Shown here in pieces: positions 53,179 through 62,484 of a DNA stretch of 64,000 bases. The position numbers were made by a program, and so were the translations under genes. Under the pieces are notes generated by a model that saw nothing but the letters and a program-made list of their open reading frames with translations, had not been told where the DNA came from and did not search any database. Origin of the DNA: Sporosarcina beigongshangi (GTDB lineage Bacteria; Actinomycetota; Actinomycetes; Actinomycetales; Micrococcaceae); the NCBI RefSeq assembly GCF_016820535.1, contig NZ_JADHDY010000007.1, forward strand, positions 135,524 through 199,523. The letters are read 5' to 3'. Position 1 is the stretch's first letter. Each line of letters begins with the position of its first letter.

Positions 53179-55014
53179 GTGAGTGTCCATGTGGCAGCAA
53201 TGAATGGAGATATTTTGTCGAATGAACCTATCTTGCTGTTCCTGCACGGCGTCGGCACAGGCGATCCAGAAGATCGCTGGTTTGACCGACTTTCAAAGAC
53301 CCTTATCGCCTCAGGGCACCCACCTTTGGAGCGCACCAGAGTAATTGCACCCAAATATGCTCACGCGCTGAAAGGTTGGGACGAAAGGGTGCCACTTCCC
53401 GCCGTGACGGTCAAACTGCCAACTAGGGACGCTGCCAGGCAGAATCGAAGGGACTTTGAGCGACGTATGGGTGCCGTCGAATTCCGACTCGGGCGCCACG
53501 ACCGCGGCAATGGTTACCCTGGCGGGGACGCCACAGTCGGCCTCGCAGTGGAATTGCCTCCTTTTAAGCAGGCACACAAATATCTCAATGACCCTCAAAT
53601 TCGTGCATACGTACTCAATCGCATCATCGACAAACTCCCGCAAACTGGGCGCATTGTCATCGTCGGACACAGCCTGGGTTCTGTAATCGCGGCTGATCTA
53701 GTGCGCCGGTTGCCGACAAGCCTGCGCGTAGCCGGCATGATAACCATCGGCAGCCCTCTGGCGAACGGCGGGTTCGACGTTGACAAGCTTGGTGAAGCCC
53801 TCAAAGATCCTCCGTCCAATCTCGACTGGTGGGTAAACTTCTGGAACCGTTTCGATCCTGTAGCCGCCCATCGCGGCATCTCGTCCGTTTTCCCGTGGAT
53901 GGTTGACCTCCCAATTCAAACACCTGCGGGTGTCCATGTTCATGACGCAGTCGATTACCTTGGCGATGAGCTGGTTGCCGAAGCCATCGGATTCGCCATG
54001 TTTGGCTCAAAAAGCAAGGTGATCACACGTGTTGATTCCGCTTTGGACATCCCTCTGGACGATCCAGAACGCCTTGCCCTCTTGGCGCTGCGATATGCAC
54101 ACCTCATCAAAATCCGGTTAACAGGCGAACTCCACGACCGCTTTGACGGAGCGCTTCGACGGGTCCAAGCCAGTCTCATTGAATCTCTCATTTGGCGCGC
54201 CCAGGACGGCAACAGGCCCGTTCCTCATGCGATTGCCCGACTGGCCGTCGATTTCGCTGACGTCCAAGCTGACTTGCCCGTGCCCCATCCAAGTAGCCAT
54301 TTCACAAAAGACGAAGTTGCCCTGCCCCTGACGATCCTGGCAACTGACAACGTCGTTCGACCATTCGAAATTGCGGTTCCCCGGGAGAAGCTGCAGGCCG
54401 CCATGGAGGACCTCACAGCAGAAATGGGCCTTGGGAGTCCCTTCGGCACAGCCGTGTTTGCTTCCGCAAAAGGCGCCCAGGTGGCGTTGTCCGGCGGATC
54501 GTCCTTGAACTGGAAGAAATGGAGTGCTCTCGGCGTGGGGGCCGCCGCCCTCGTTGTCGCAACTGGCGGTCTGGCGTTGGCAGCCGCACCAGGATTGGTG
54601 GGAGCAGCCGTGGTGACGAGCGCCCTGGCCAGCTTTGGTCCTGGCGGCATGATCGGCGGACTGTTGACCGCCGGCACACTCGTTGGGGCCGGAGGTGGCG
54701 GCATAGCTTTTGGTTTGGCGAGTCCCGGAACCAGTGCAGAAACGCTTGAGGCCATCGTTGCACGACAGTTGGCGCTGGCCATTCTGCGGCATGACCAACT
54801 TCTTGAACAAGACAATGCAATGTGGTCCGTGTTGGTCGAAACTGAAATCAAGGTGAGTCGCGAGCATGAGCAACTCGACGAATTCTCCGATCCTTCCTCT
54901 CCCAGCCTCAAGGAACTGTGCCGGAAACTGGAAGCCATCCAACGCGCACTTAAATTCATGCGGGACAACGGTTTGGAACCGTATACGCCCCACGCTCAGG
55001 ATGATCTGTCCTGA
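53179..55014 (+). CDS. large alpha/beta-hydrolase (lipase-like) with membrane segment
   Basis: 611 residues, GTG start (ATG at 53200 possible). Oxyanion FLHGVG (21-26) and nucleophile GHSLGS (Ser165); a later His in GVHVHDAVDYLGD may complete the triad. Residues ~440-510 form two Gly/Ala-rich hydrophobic helices (GVGAAALVVATGGLALAAAP; GPGGMIGGLLTAGTLVGAGG), then a hydrophilic helical tail. No signal peptide. Such hydrolase-plus-membrane proteins include lipases and some abortive-infection effectors. It is a lone gene beside the mobile element, and its GC content is lower than average. Role unknown. Confidence 0.72.
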   Translation: MSVHVAAMNGDILSNEPILLFLHGVGTGDPEDRWFDRLSKTLIASGHPPLERTRVIAPKYAHALKGWDERVPLPAVTVKLPTRDAARQNRRDFERRMGAVEFRLGRHDRGNGYPGGDATVGLAVELPPFKQAHKYLNDPQIRAYVLNRIIDKLPQTGRIVIVGHSLGSVIAADLVRRLPTSLRVAGMITIGSPLANGGFDVDKLGEALKDPPSNLDWWVNFWNRFDPVAAHRGISSVFPWMVDLPIQTPAGVHVHDAVDYLGDELVAEAIGFAMFGSKSKVITRVDSALDIPLDDPERLALLALRYAHLIKIRLTGELHDRFDGALRRVQASLIESLIWRAQDGNRPVPHAIARLAVDFADVQADLPVPHPSSHFTKDEVALPLTILATDNVVRPFEIAVPREKLQAAMEDLTAEMGLGSPFGTAVFASAKGAQVALSGGSSLNWKKWSALGVGAAALVVATGGLALAAAPGLVGAAVVTSALASFGPGGMIGGLLTAGTLVGAGGGGIAFGLASPGTSAETLEAIVARQLALAILRHDQLLEQDNAMWSVLVETEIKVSREHEQLDEFSDPSSPSLKELCRKLEAIQRALKFMRDNGLEPYTPHAQDDLS

Positions 55015-55311
55015 GTCAGCCACACATGTGCCGAGCCATCGGCCCGCGCTGCATGGCAATCCTTTGAAATTGCGAGCCTCCCTATTCCGATGGCAATCCT
55101 GACGATTGTTCCGAGCCCGCTCTCCCCCTGAGTGGGAGCGCAACGATTGAACAACCCGCCCTTGGATTCTCGAAAGGTAGCGGCCCGGCGCCGCAAACCG
55201 CAGACAAATCTCACACTCCCCCTTGCAGCCCTCCTCCAGCCTGCACCGGTAGACTCGCCCCGAAACAAGATTTGCACGCACTGAACTTTCCCCAGTATTT
55301 ACGGAGCCTCA

Positions 55312-57051
55312 ATGACACCGGACAGCAACTCACCTGAACAGCCCACACCCGTGGGCCAGGCCAGGCGCCTTAAGCGCGCCAAGCCCGGCGCGGCGCAGCG
55401 CAAGCGCCTCGTCGCGGCCGGAGTGTCCGGAGCCGTACTCTCCGTTGCCATCGGTTCACTGGTCCTGGCCGGCATTCCGATGCTCCAGGGAAACACCACG
55501 GCAGGGACTACCAAGGCGCCGCCGATCGTGATCACCACGCCCGCAACGCCTGAGACCTTCCCCACATTCGAGCGCCAGGATTACGTCCAGCCCGCGGTCG
55601 CCCCCAGTGCAACTCAGCCGGTGGAGGCCACCACCATCAAGGTCGGCGCAGAACCCACCGGTGAGATAATGCCGGAAGGATTGGCTGGCCTGTCCCTGGA
55701 CACGGACCACATGGTTGACGTCCAGATGAATCCGGACGACTCCAACCTTGCCGAACGGCTGAAAATGGCCAACAACCCGGTCCTTCGGTTCGGCGGCCAG
55801 GCGGTTGACCGCCGTTTCTTCTGGACCTCCACGGATGAGCCCATCCCCGACTGGGAATTGGTCCCGGCCTACCCCACAGACAAGCGACCCATCATCAAGG
55901 TCACCCCCGAAGTCCTTGAGAACGTCAACAGGCTGCTGGTTGAAGGCAACGCGCGCATCCTGATGTCTGCGGACATGGGACACCTGGACAACGCCAGGAC
56001 AGCCGACCTGGCCAAGTGGGCACACAAGATCTTTGGCGACCGCCTGGTCGGGTTGAGCCTGGGCAATGAGCCAAACGGCTGGGGCGCCAGCTCCTACGAA
56101 TACCGCACGCGGCGTGCGCAACCGTGGTCGTTTGAAAAGTACATCGCCGAAGCCATCCCGCTGGCCCAGGCCGTGAAGGATGCCGCACCCGAGGTGAAGA
56201 TCGTTGGCCCCGACGTCTACACCGAGCAGTGGTGGAAGGACTACGTGGCCGCCGACGTCCCCAACCTTGAGGCGCTTGCCTTCCACAACTACCCATTCTC
56301 TTCCTGTCCAAAGGAGCCGGAGGGTGGCCCCAAGGAACGCACCATCGCCAACATGATGTCGCGGGCAGGCCATGATGCCGCCTTTGACTACGCCAGGGCT
56401 GCGGTGGAGGTCGCCGAACCCCACGGCCTCATGACGTGGAACACGGAAACCAATGCGTCATCCTGTGCCGGATCCAGCGCCGTCACCAAGAACTACGCTT
56501 CGGGACTCTGGACGCTCAGCTATGCCCTGACCCAAGCGGAAGCGGGCGTCACCATGCTCAACTTCCACGGCGGCTTTGAGGCATGCAAGGGCGGCGCCCC
56601 CATGTCGCCGCTGTGTGACACGGGCACCGTCGGCAGCCCCACCGGGGACATGTCCATGCGCCCCGGCTTCTACGGCATCATGATGACCAACAAGCTCGGT
56701 GCCGGCGACTTCCTCCGCTCGGAAATGTCGGGCAACGAGAACATCTACGCCTACCCCGTCAAGCACGCCGACGGAACCGTAAGCGTCATGGTCGTCAACC
56801 AGAACGATCCCCAGGTGCAGGCCCCGGCACAGATCACCCTGACCCTGCCCACGCAAGCCGCAACGGGCACCATGACCCAGATGGCCGGCGAAAGCTTTGA
56901 GTCCGATGACACCACCCGCATTGACGGCCAGGAATCCAACGGCGAACCACTCGAAACACAGGGCAAGATCCCAGGCTTCAACGCCGGCGACCAAACCTTC
57001 ACCGTCACCCTGAACTCCGGCACGGCCACCATCTTGAACTTCACGTTCTAG
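55312..57051 (+). CDS. GH79-like beta-glucuronidase/heparanase-type glycosidase, membrane-anchored
   Basis: 579 residues. One N-terminal TM (residues ~32-55) after a basic Lys/Arg-rich leader, then a Pro/Thr linker. The (beta/alpha)8 catalytic domain shows the acid/base Glu253 in SLGNEPNGW and the likely nucleophile Glu379 in MTWNTETNASS, the GH79 arrangement. A C-terminal beta-sandwich (GTVSVMVVNQNDPQ to GTATILNFTF) ends it. An exoenzyme acting on uronic-acid or related glycans at the cell surface. A degenerate partial copy follows at 57190. Confidence 0.8.
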   Translation: MTPDSNSPEQPTPVGQARRLKRAKPGAAQRKRLVAAGVSGAVLSVAIGSLVLAGIPMLQGNTTAGTTKAPPIVITTPATPETFPTFERQDYVQPAVAPSATQPVEATTIKVGAEPTGEIMPEGLAGLSLDTDHMVDVQMNPDDSNLAERLKMANNPVLRFGGQAVDRRFFWTSTDEPIPDWELVPAYPTDKRPIIKVTPEVLENVNRLLVEGNARILMSADMGHLDNARTADLAKWAHKIFGDRLVGLSLGNEPNGWGASSYEYRTRRAQPWSFEKYIAEAIPLAQAVKDAAPEVKIVGPDVYTEQWWKDYVAADVPNLEALAFHNYPFSSCPKEPEGGPKERTIANMMSRAGHDAAFDYARAAVEVAEPHGLMTWNTETNASSCAGSSAVTKNYASGLWTLSYALTQAEAGVTMLNFHGGFEACKGGAPMSPLCDTGTVGSPTGDMSMRPGFYGIMMTNKLGAGDFLRSEMSGNENIYAYPVKHADGTVSVMVVNQNDPQVQAPAQITLTLPTQAATGTMTQMAGESFESDDTTRIDGQESNGEPLETQGKIPGFNAGDQTFTVTLNSGTATILNFTF

Positions 57052-57081
57052 GCCCAGCCAAGTTTCACCAATCAATGCTCG

Positions 57082-57110
57082 ACGGCGGCACCCACCTTGG
57101 GTGCCGCCGT
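57082..57110. terminator. terminator of the GH79 gene
   Basis: 13-bp stem ACGGCGGCACCCA/TGGGTGCCGCCGT, 3-base loop, then TGCTGTTTGG. Duplicated at 57740. Confidence 0.8.
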
Positions 57111-57189
57111 TGCTGTTTGGCGGGTGGCTGTGTTGGGCGACACGTGACTTGAAGAACCGTTCCATGCCGCACCATCCTGCGGCCATGCG

Positions 57190-57709
57190 CTCGGCTGAGG
57201 AAGGCGTCACCCAGCTGAACTTCCACGGCGGTCTCGAGGCCTGCAAGGGCGGCGCCCCTGGCTCCCCGCTCTGCGACAACGGCCCCTACAAGCAGCCCAA
57301 CGGCCAGCTGACCATGCGCCCGCAGTACTACGGCATCATGTTCACCAACAAGCTCGGCAAGTGCGACTTCCTGCGCTCTGAGGTTGCCGGCAATGCGAAC
57401 GTCTACGCCTACCCGGTCCAGCACGCCGACGGCACCATGAGCCTCATGGTCGTCAACCAGAACGACCCCGAGAAGCAGGCACCGGTGAACGTCACGCTCA
57501 CCCTGCCGTGCCAGGCTGCCACCGGCACCATGACTCAGATGTCCGGCCCCGGCTTCAGCACCCAGGACCAGACCCGCATCGACGGCCTCGAGTCCAGCGG
57601 CGAGCCCCTCGAGACGCAGGGCAAAATCCCCGGCTTCAAGGCCGGCGACCAGTCCTTCACCCTCGCCCTGAACTCGGGCACGGCCACCATCTTGAACTTC
57701 ACGTTCTAG
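57190..57709 (+). pseudogene. 3' remnant of a second GH79-like gene
   Basis: 172 codons from AEEGVTQLNFHGGLEACKGG to the identical end GTATILNFTF, matching the last third of the gene upstream with about 75-80% residue identity. The catalytic part and start region are missing, so it cannot be an enzyme. The diverged residues and preserved frame suggest an old tandem duplication followed by a deletion through the 5' part. Confidence 0.75.
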
Positions 57710-57739
57710 GCCAGGCCAAGCTTCACCAATTTATGCACG

Positions 57740-57768
57740 ACGGCGGCACCCACCTTGGGTGCCGCCGT
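57740..57768. terminator. duplicated copy of the GH79 terminator
   Basis: The same hairpin and flanks as at 57082, including CACCAAT and GTTTGGCGGGTGG nearby. It dates the duplication to include the 3' untranslated region. Confidence 0.8.
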
Positions 57769-57864
57769 TGCCGTTTGGCGGGTGGTTGCCCATGATGAAA
57801 CGAACGCCACTGCGTCCCATATATCATGCAGCAACCCTCAAAGTTTGCCCGTTAGACTGGGCCA

Positions 57865-58446
57865 ATGCCTGCCATCCGAAAGCCCCGCAAGAAGACTGTC
57901 ATCATTACCGGTGCTGTCCTCCTAGCCCTGTTCATCGGCTGGTTCTTCACCGCTTTCCAGCTGTTTTACAACGTGCACACGGCCGCACCAAAACAGGCAG
58001 ATGCAGTCGTCATGCTGGGCGGCGCCAGCAAAGAACGCATGCTGGATGCCATGATGATCAGGTTTGACTTGAAGGCTCCATACCTCGTCCTCTCCAACAC
58101 CGACACGCCCGGAAACGCCAGTGCAGACGAGTACTGCGACACTCACAGCAACAAGGAAATCTACCCCGACGTCATCTGCTTCACGCCCGTGCCAATGGAC
58201 ACGCGTGGAGAGGCTACGGCTCTCGCACAGCTGACCAAGGACTACCAGTGGAAGAACGTCATCGTCGTCACTTCGAGTTACCACATCAAACGTGCCGGGC
58301 TGCTACTGCAGCAGTGCGTGGATGCCGACGTCACCATGGTCTCCACAACGCCGCAGTTCACGCCATGGCAGTGGTTCCGCCGCTTCATCATCGAGACCGG
58401 CGGTCTCATCGACGTCAACCTCAATCCCCAGTGCGAAACCAAATAG
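57865..58446 (+). CDS. YdcF/SanA-like DUF218 protein
   Basis: 193 residues. One N-terminal TM (KTVIITGAVLLALFIGWFFTAF) then the DUF218 fold: ADAVVMLGGASKERMLDAMM, MDTRGEATALAQLTKDYQW and VVTSSYHIKRAGLLLQQC. Such proteins act in envelope or polysaccharide biology, some in vancomycin tolerance; exact reaction unknown. First gene of the second polymer block. Confidence 0.85.
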   Translation: MPAIRKPRKKTVIITGAVLLALFIGWFFTAFQLFYNVHTAAPKQADAVVMLGGASKERMLDAMMIRFDLKAPYLVLSNTDTPGNASADEYCDTHSNKEIYPDVICFTPVPMDTRGEATALAQLTKDYQWKNVIVVTSSYHIKRAGLLLQQCVDADVTMVSTTPQFTPWQWFRRFIIETGGLIDVNLNPQCETK

Positions 58447-58474
58447 AGCCCGTAGTGGAACTTCAAAGACACAA

Positions 58475-59220
58475 GTGACCATCTTGACCAGGCTTGAGGC
58501 ATACCAGGATGACCGCGGCAACCGGATCCTCTACGGCGGCCTCATGGAGAAGAACATCAAGGTCCAGTTCCTGGGGACGAACAACACACTGATTCTGCAT
58601 TCAAAGACATCACTGCATGCCCTGCACGCAAACTTCGACTGAAGCGACGGCACCATTGAGATGGGCATCCACAGCCGGGTCACTCCCCTGAAGCCCAGAT
58701 CCGTGTCGGCCAGGACTCCACGGTGGTTATCGGCAATGACTGCATGCTGTCCTCCCAAGTAGAGATCCGGTCCGACGATGGACACCCAGTATTCGACGTG
58801 CGCACTGGGAAACGTAGCAATCCGTCGCGTTCAATACGTATTGGCAACCACGTATGGCTCGCCAAGCGGTCAGCAGTTCTCGGCGGTGCCTCCATCGCCG
58901 ACGGCTCAGTCCTTGGATTTGGCAGTGTCCTGACCAGCCGGATTCCGAACAACCGCATTGCCGTCGGCACACCAGCCAAAGTGATCCGCCGCGGTGTCGT
59001 CTGGGAGAGCCCGCATATTTCTCTGCGTGAACCGTTCTACAAGCCCGATGCCAGCACCATTGAGAAATCAACCTTCTGGAATCTCACGGACGACGCCGAT
59101 CTGCTGGATGCCCGAGTCTTCCCATCGACCAAGCCCAAGCCAACCGGTTGGCTCGGAACCAAGACGCGGTCGCTTCGAACCAAGGCGTGGAAACTCCGCC
59201 GGAGGCTTCTAGCCCGCTGA
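58475..59220 (+). pseudogene. LbH acyltransferase paralogue 2, broken
   Basis: The frame starting VTILTRLEAYQDDRG has an internal TGA at 58640-58642 where the paralogues have FDCDNG, then continues SDGTIEMGIHSR and breaks frame at a CCCC run near 58687 (one C short) before PEAQIRVGQDSTVVIGND and the normal hexapeptide part to the end. It also lacks about 20 residues present in paralogues 1 and 3. Remnants keep the acetyltransferase end VGTPAKVIRRGVVWESPH and a basic tail. A degrading copy. Confidence 0.78.
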
Positions 59221-59294
59221 TCAGTGTGACGGCCCTCATACGGTGGCTCTCAGGCCATTCCCAGGTCCAGTTTGGATTAGACTGGGGAGAGTCC

Positions 59295-60461
59295 ATGTCC
59301 ACTTTCACTGGGGGAATAATGCCCGTCATCATGCCGATCTACGGCACGCGTCCGGAAGCCATCAAGATGGCTCCGATTGTTGCAGCACTGAATGCATCAG
59401 AGGACTTCGACTGCGTCGTAACGGTAACGGGTCAGCATCGCGAAATGCTCGACCAGGTCAATGAGCTATTCGGCATTACCCCCGATCACGACCTCGACAT
59501 TCTGCAGCACGGTCAGTCACTTTCAGACATTTTGACCCGCACCATCAACGGCTTGGACAAGCTCTTTGCCGAGTCAAAGCCGGATGCCGTCGTCGTACAA
59601 GGCGACACCACCACGTCGACGGCCGGAGCCATCGCCGCTTTCTACCGTGGAATCCCTGTCGTGCACGCGGAAGCAGGCCTCCGCAGCCACAACCTCTTCT
59701 CCCCCTTCCCCGAAGAAGCCAACCGCAAGATCACCACCCAGATCGCCAGCCTGCACTTGGCCCCCACCAGTACCAGCAAGGCGAACCTCCTTGCAGAGTC
59801 GGTCAATGCTGCCGACATCGTGGTCACCGGCAACACCGTCATCGATGCCCTGCTGACCACAGTGGACAAGCGGATCCCCTTCACAGACCCCGCTCTTGAG
59901 GAACTGGCAGCCAGCGGACAGCAGATCCTGCTTGTCACCACCCACCGCCGCGAAAACCAGGGCGATGCCATGCGTGGCGTGGGGCGGGCCCTGGCACGCA
60001 TCGCTAATGCCGAACCGGATCTCATGATCGTGCTGCCCATCCACAAGAATCCCGTCGTTCGGGACGCTGTCCTTCCAGCGATCGAGGGCCTTCCCAACGT
60101 CATGGTGACTGAGCCGCTGGCATACGGCGAATTCACCCGCATGCTGTCCCTGGCACACGTGGTCTTGACAGATTCCGGCGGAGTTCAGGAAGAAGCGCCC
60201 AGCCTGGGCAAGCCCGTCTTGGTTATGCGAGAGAACACCGAGCGCCCAGAGGCACTCGTAGCCGGCACCGTGAAACTCATTGGCACCGACGAGGAACGCA
60301 TCGTCTCCGAGGTCAACCAGCTGCTGAACGACCCTGCACACTTCGATGCCATGGCCACCGCGGTCAACCCCTACGGTGACGGTCAGGCTGCAGCCCGCAC
60401 CGTGGCCGCCATTGCCCAGTTGCTGGGCGTGGGTCAACGTATCGAGGACTTCAAACACTAA
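59295..60461 (+). CDS. wecB: UDP-N-acetylglucosamine 2-epimerase, non-hydrolysing
   Basis: 388 residues. GTRPEAIKMAP, VVTGQHREMLDQV, VQGDTTTSTAGA, HAEAGLRS, THRRENQG, SGGVQEEAPSLGKPVLVMRENTERPEA all present. Makes UDP-ManNAc for wall-linked polymers. GGGGAGAG precedes the ATG at 59295 and rejects the longer frame. Supports that this block builds a ManNAc-containing linkage or repeat unit. Confidence 0.95.
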   Translation: MSTFTGGIMPVIMPIYGTRPEAIKMAPIVAALNASEDFDCVVTVTGQHREMLDQVNELFGITPDHDLDILQHGQSLSDILTRTINGLDKLFAESKPDAVVVQGDTTTSTAGAIAAFYRGIPVVHAEAGLRSHNLFSPFPEEANRKITTQIASLHLAPTSTSKANLLAESVNAADIVVTGNTVIDALLTTVDKRIPFTDPALEELAASGQQILLVTTHRRENQGDAMRGVGRALARIANAEPDLMIVLPIHKNPVVRDAVLPAIEGLPNVMVTEPLAYGEFTRMLSLAHVVLTDSGGVQEEAPSLGKPVLVMRENTERPEALVAGTVKLIGTDEERIVSEVNQLLNDPAHFDAMATAVNPYGDGQAAARTVAAIAQLLGVGQRIEDFKH

Positions 60462-60857
60462 GTACCAAGACCTGCATCGCGGTCGCTGCCCATAGAACGC
60501 GTCGATTTCACAACCGAAACAACGGCTAATTACGCTCGCAACGTACTTTGACGCCAGGTGACTGATATGTAAGAAGTTTTGTCAATAGGCAGGGGTGTGC
60601 GGCTCCCATCTTTTTTGGTGGGGGCCGCTTTCTTGGGTGCCGTCCGGGTGTGGCGGTCGTGCTGGCGAGTCTTGGTTTCGACTGCAGTGTCAGACTGATA
60701 TTCGCGGGTTGGTTGCCGCATGACGATTGTTCGGCTGGGGCGTATCGCTGTCTAGCATCGAGCGTCAACGGTATGGGCCGCCTGCTCATAGTCGGGTCTC
60801 GAGTTAGCCCCAAAGTGCTGCCACGTCACGGCCGCCACACTCCGGAAAGCACGTTCG
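60462..60857. other. intergenic: IS110 3' flank
   Basis: About 400 bp without a convincing gene. It holds a T-rich stretch GATGTAAGAAG...CTTTTTTGG and the unresolved downstream end of the IS110 element. Confidence 0.5.
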
Positions 60858-62008
60858 TTAGGCCGCAGTCATGTGGCCCTGCCCTTCGTGGTCTTTGCGC
60901 TGCAGGGGGGCGGCCAAGGACCAGCACCAGCCGGCAAGTTCACGTGCGATCGCGGTGTTTGCCGTGACGGAGCGTTTCTTGCGGGCATCGAAGACCTCCC
61001 ATTTGTGGTGGAGGCGGTGGTTGCCTTCCAGCGCCCGGATCCGGGTGTCCGGGCCGACGATCTCCAGTTGTCGGAGCAGGCGCAGCCCGGGGCGGGCGTA
61101 AGGGCGCCGGTGTTGCCAGGCCGCCTCGATCAACAACTTGCGTGCATACTTGCTGCCGGCCTTCGTGATCGGGCCCTGGTGGCGGGACTGTCCCGAGGAC
61201 TGCTCGCTGGGCACGAGTCCAACATAGGAGCCGATGCTGGCACCGGTGAACCGTGTCCAATCCCCGATTTCCACGGCGAGCCCGAACCCTGTGGTGACCT
61301 CGATGCCGCGAAGGCACATCAACGCGTTGATCACCGGGGCGTACTGGCAGTCCTTGGCAATCTCGGCGACGCGTTGGTCGATGCGCTTCAACCTGGCGGC
61401 CAGCAGCTCTGCCTGTTCCACGTCGGTGTCGTAGGTGAACTGCAGCACCGGTGAGTCAAAGCGCTGGCGGTGCAGCCACTCCCCATGGGCCTTCGTCCAT
61501 TTCGTCTTCTCCGGGTAACGGATGCCGTGGCGGAGCAGGATGGCGTTCACATGCTGGCGGGCATGGGCCAAGTCCCTTGCCGCCGTGGCCCGCAGCCGGG
61601 ACAAATCCCGCAGGTCTTCCTGCTCCCGTGTCGGGACGCGCACTTCGGTGACCTGGCCCAGGGCCAGCATCTCCGCCAACAGCCGGGCGTCCCGCCGGTC
61701 TTGGCTTCTCCCGGGTGCAGGTCGGCGATGCGGCGCATGGCCAGGCCGGGTATGTAGCCGACCATGATGCCCTCGGCGCGGGCCACGGCGACCGGCAGGG
61801 CCCCGATCGTGGAGGGCTGGTCCACGACGAGCAGCACCGTGCCCTTGCCGGCCACGGCCTGGATGATCGCCCGGATCTTGGTCTCCTCCTGGGGCAGTGC
61901 CCGGTCCAGGATCTTCTTGCCCGTCCGGTCGATCGCGACCGCGTGGTGATTGCTTTTGCCGACGTCAACACCGATGAAGATGTCGACGTGTTCATGGTCC
62001 TTGATCAA
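60858..62008 (-). pseudogene. IS110-family transposase, 4-nt deletion
   Basis: N-terminal RuvC-like part from TTG 62008 (GGGAGG 6 bases upstream): HVDIFIGVDVGKSNHHAVAI, LLVVDQPSTIGALP. C-terminal part with the Tnp20 region PVINALMCLRGIEVTTGFGL, SIGSYVGLVPSEQSSGQSRH. The frames are offset at about 61696, where AAGACCGGCGGGACG should read AAGACC(GACC)GGCGGGACG; a 4-bp deletion at a short repeat removes the catalytic KTDRRDA and shifts the frame. With it restored, one continuous protein of about 380 residues results. So this copy is inactive unless supplied in trans. Confidence 0.85.
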
Positions 62009-62240
62009 CGCAAACCTCCCAGAAATAGTGTCCTGTGAAACTCTCGTTGGCTTGTCCTGCGGCGGCAAGGCTCGGCATCCACGTTACGGCTGACCTCCAC
62101 GCTGGTGCCCTGTGCTGGTCCGGTCCCCATTAGCGTTATCCCTGGCGCCTATCGGACCCCGGTGGCAACACCCCCCGGATCATGGATGACTGGGGGACTG
62201 AACCATGCCGGGACCGACAGGCCAACAACCCCAATTCTTA
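62009..62240 (-). ncRNA. candidate IS110 bridge-RNA region
   Basis: The ~230 bp upstream of the transposase are non-coding and hairpin-rich (CCGGCATGGTTCAGTCCCCC, GTTGCCACCGGGGTCCG). In the IS110 group the left non-coding end encodes the bridge RNA. Position and length match. Loop assignment was not attempted. Confidence 0.4.
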
Positions 62241-62484
62241 CTCAATTAGAGGGGCCACTAAAAAGGTAACGGGGATCAGCAAGTACTTGTAGCTGAGGAT
62301 GTTGGCTTGATTTCGGGCCGTGCCTGACACACTTATTCAGATGCTGAGACGCCCTATCGGCAATTTGGGTCTCTAGTAAGATGTTGATGGGTTGCGCAGG
62401 CGCATCGAGCCTGCAGTAGGTGCTGAGAACAACATGGACCATATTGAATTGCGAGAATGGAATGATCGCAGGTAGTCTCATGAG

